Assembly (NCBI RefSeq): GCF_014205765.1
Contig: NZ_JACIIZ010000023.1
Location: 1-64,000, forward strand
Origin: Nitrospirillum iridis
GTDB taxonomy: Bacteria > Pseudomonadota > Alphaproteobacteria > Azospirillales > Azospirillaceae
DNA: 64,000 nt
Reading direction: 5' to 3'
How positions within the stretch are numbered: the first letter of the stretch is position 1; every line of letters starts with the position of its first letter. A program made the translations under genes and the position numbers. The notes below the pieces were generated by a model. The model had not been told where the DNA came from. It saw only the letters and a list, made by a program, of their open reading frames with translations, and ran no database searches. Below, piece after piece: positions 63,141 to 64,000 of the stretch.

Positions 63141-63488
63141 TCAGGAGACCGGACGCACCAGTTCCAGCGTGTCGCCGGTGCGGCGCACATGCAGTTCCAG
63201 GGCCGGCTGGCCGACACCGCGCGGCACGGAGACCACCGTTTCCTGGTCAGGCGCCAGGGTGGAGACGAAGCGCACGGTGCTGGCCGGGTCCTGGGTACCG
63301 GCGGTGACCACCACCTGATAGCCGGCCTTGGTGGGGTGGTAGTAGAGGTTGACGTCCACGGCGTCGAACTTCGCCTTGAGGGCAGTGTCGGCGGACAGGG
63401 TTTCGCCACGGGCGATGGTGACCAGGCTCACGGCGCCGGCGACGACAGCCGAAAACAGGATGGAATGGGCGGCAATGGAGCGGGACAT
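63141..63488 (-). CDS. small exported hypothetical protein (115 aa)
   Basis: A 115-residue protein with an N-terminal signal or anchor helix (HSILFSAVVAGAVSLVTIARG) and a short beta-rich remainder (AVDVNLYYHPTKAGYQVVVT, STVRFVSTLAPDQETVV, LELHVRRTGDTLELVRPVS). I recognise no family. The start at 63488 was chosen over 63524 to place the signal helix at the N-terminus. It converges on the large hydrolase gene. Confidence 0.6.
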   Translation of the reverse strand: MSRSIAAHSILFSAVVAGAVSLVTIARGETLSADTALKAKFDAVDVNLYYHPTKAGYQVVVTAGTQDPASTVRFVSTLAPDQETVVSVPRGVGQPALELHVRRTGDTLELVRPVS

Positions 63489-63900
63489 GGGCGGGGCCTC
63501 GGGAATGGAAGACTGAACAGCCAATGCTGCAGTTGCGAAGAATTATATGGCAGTCGCGAAAGAACCGACAACGCTGTCTGCCGCTCGGCGGCTATGCGGT
63601 CCTGGAAGGGCGGGTTTAAACGGCTGCACCGGCCGCCTATGCCCGGGGGCCCCTTGGTGATCGGACAACGGGCCTCGGCTTACGTCCTGAATGATGCGAA
63701 TGCCACTCTTCAGGACAGAAACCTCGATCAGGGACCAAGGCAGGCATGAAGGGATAGATCTTCCGCATGTGCGAACATACCGGCGCCAAAAACGCTTGGG
63801 ATGTCGCGGAAAAGACTTTAAACGGCGCTATCCTTCGCCGCGCGGAAGACGATCTCCGCCGCCCCCGAAGGGGACGTGCCCCATTCCACAGGTGCCTGCC
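63489..63900. other. intergenic region without a recognisable gene
   Basis: A 412-base divergent region between two genes for small exported proteins. It contains no RNA gene or strong palindrome that I can see. It presumably holds the two promoters. Confidence 0.4.
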
Positions 63901-64000
63901 ATGCCAAGCCTCAAACCCCGGTGCCTATGGCTGACCGTGGCCGTCTTCGTCACCCTTCAGTCACCGGCGGCCCGGGCCTGGAGCAACCACACCCTCTGCA
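63901..64000 (+). CDS. exported protein, N-terminus only
   Basis: An open frame starts with ATG at 63901 and runs off the window. The 33 visible residues are a signal peptide (basic start, hydrophobic LTVAVFVTLQSPAARA) followed by WSNHTLC. Cleavage is likely after ARA. The mature protein cannot be identified. The ribosome binding site is weak. Confidence 0.5.
   Translation, partial: MPSLKPRCLWLTVAVFVTLQSPAARAWSNHTLC

Overview
The window is GC-rich, almost fully coding DNA of an alphaproteobacterium. The gene order ppx/gppA - rlmE - guaB - rsmB - guaA, the alphaproteobacterial ICE backbone genes next to guaA, and the many secreted peptidases, chemoreceptors and a TonB-dependent receptor suggest Rhodospirillales, possibly an Azospirillaceae (Nitrospirillum-like) chromosome. 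The lineage is an inference from gene content; no rRNA is present.

Region by region. (1) 1-6.7 kb is the integrase end of a decayed integrative element inserted at the 3' end of guaA: a PIN toxin fragment, a C-terminally truncated relaxase, a VirB1-like transglycosylase, a TraF-like peptidase, DUF2840 and ribbon-helix-helix genes, a deletion that joins the front of a parB-like gene to the tail of parA, an AlpA-like regulator and a tyrosine integrase. Upstream of the integrase lie several copies of ATACCGTCA. (2) 6.7-17.1 kb is the core guaA...rsmB-guaB-rlmE-ppx block on the minus strand. It is interrupted by an accessory plus-strand pocket: a secreted hydrolase, then a near-perfect sigma-54 promoter with upstream palindromes that drives two tandem 45-47 aa membrane proteins ending in INAML, then acetyltransferases. 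(3) 17.3-25.8 kb holds twin tRNA-Gln genes, a VapBC-type module, an ankyrin protein, an S41-like peptidase and small-molecule enzymes with a LysR regulator. (4) 25.8-33.8 kb is a tandem secreted-peptidase island: two S10 serine carboxypeptidases and two S9 prolyl-oligopeptidase-family enzymes, with a scrap of a third S10 gene. Both S10 genes have unrelated but geometrically equivalent inverted repeats that pair with their own ribosome binding or start sites. (5) 34-38.4 kb has a TonB-dependent receptor behind a palindromic control region, and leuA behind an almost leaderless leucine-rich leader peptide. (6) 38.4-50.8 kb has a cupin protein, a flavin monooxygenase, an SDR lacking the usual catalytic Tyr, a tautomerase, a divergent MarR regulator, two chemoreceptors, an aldo/keto reductase and a two-gene glycosyltransferase operon. 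(7) 50.9-64 kb holds the pbpC/alpha-2-macroglobulin pair, a ROK regulator with an AGE-family epimerase, a large secreted alpha/beta hydrolase and small exported proteins.

The most unusual signals are the sigma-54 small-membrane-protein locus (9587-10158), the paired start-occluding leaders of the S10 peptidases (25815-27659), the leuA attenuation leader (36401-36513) and the parB::parA deletion scar (near 3990). All functional statements come from reading motifs by eye; no database search was run.
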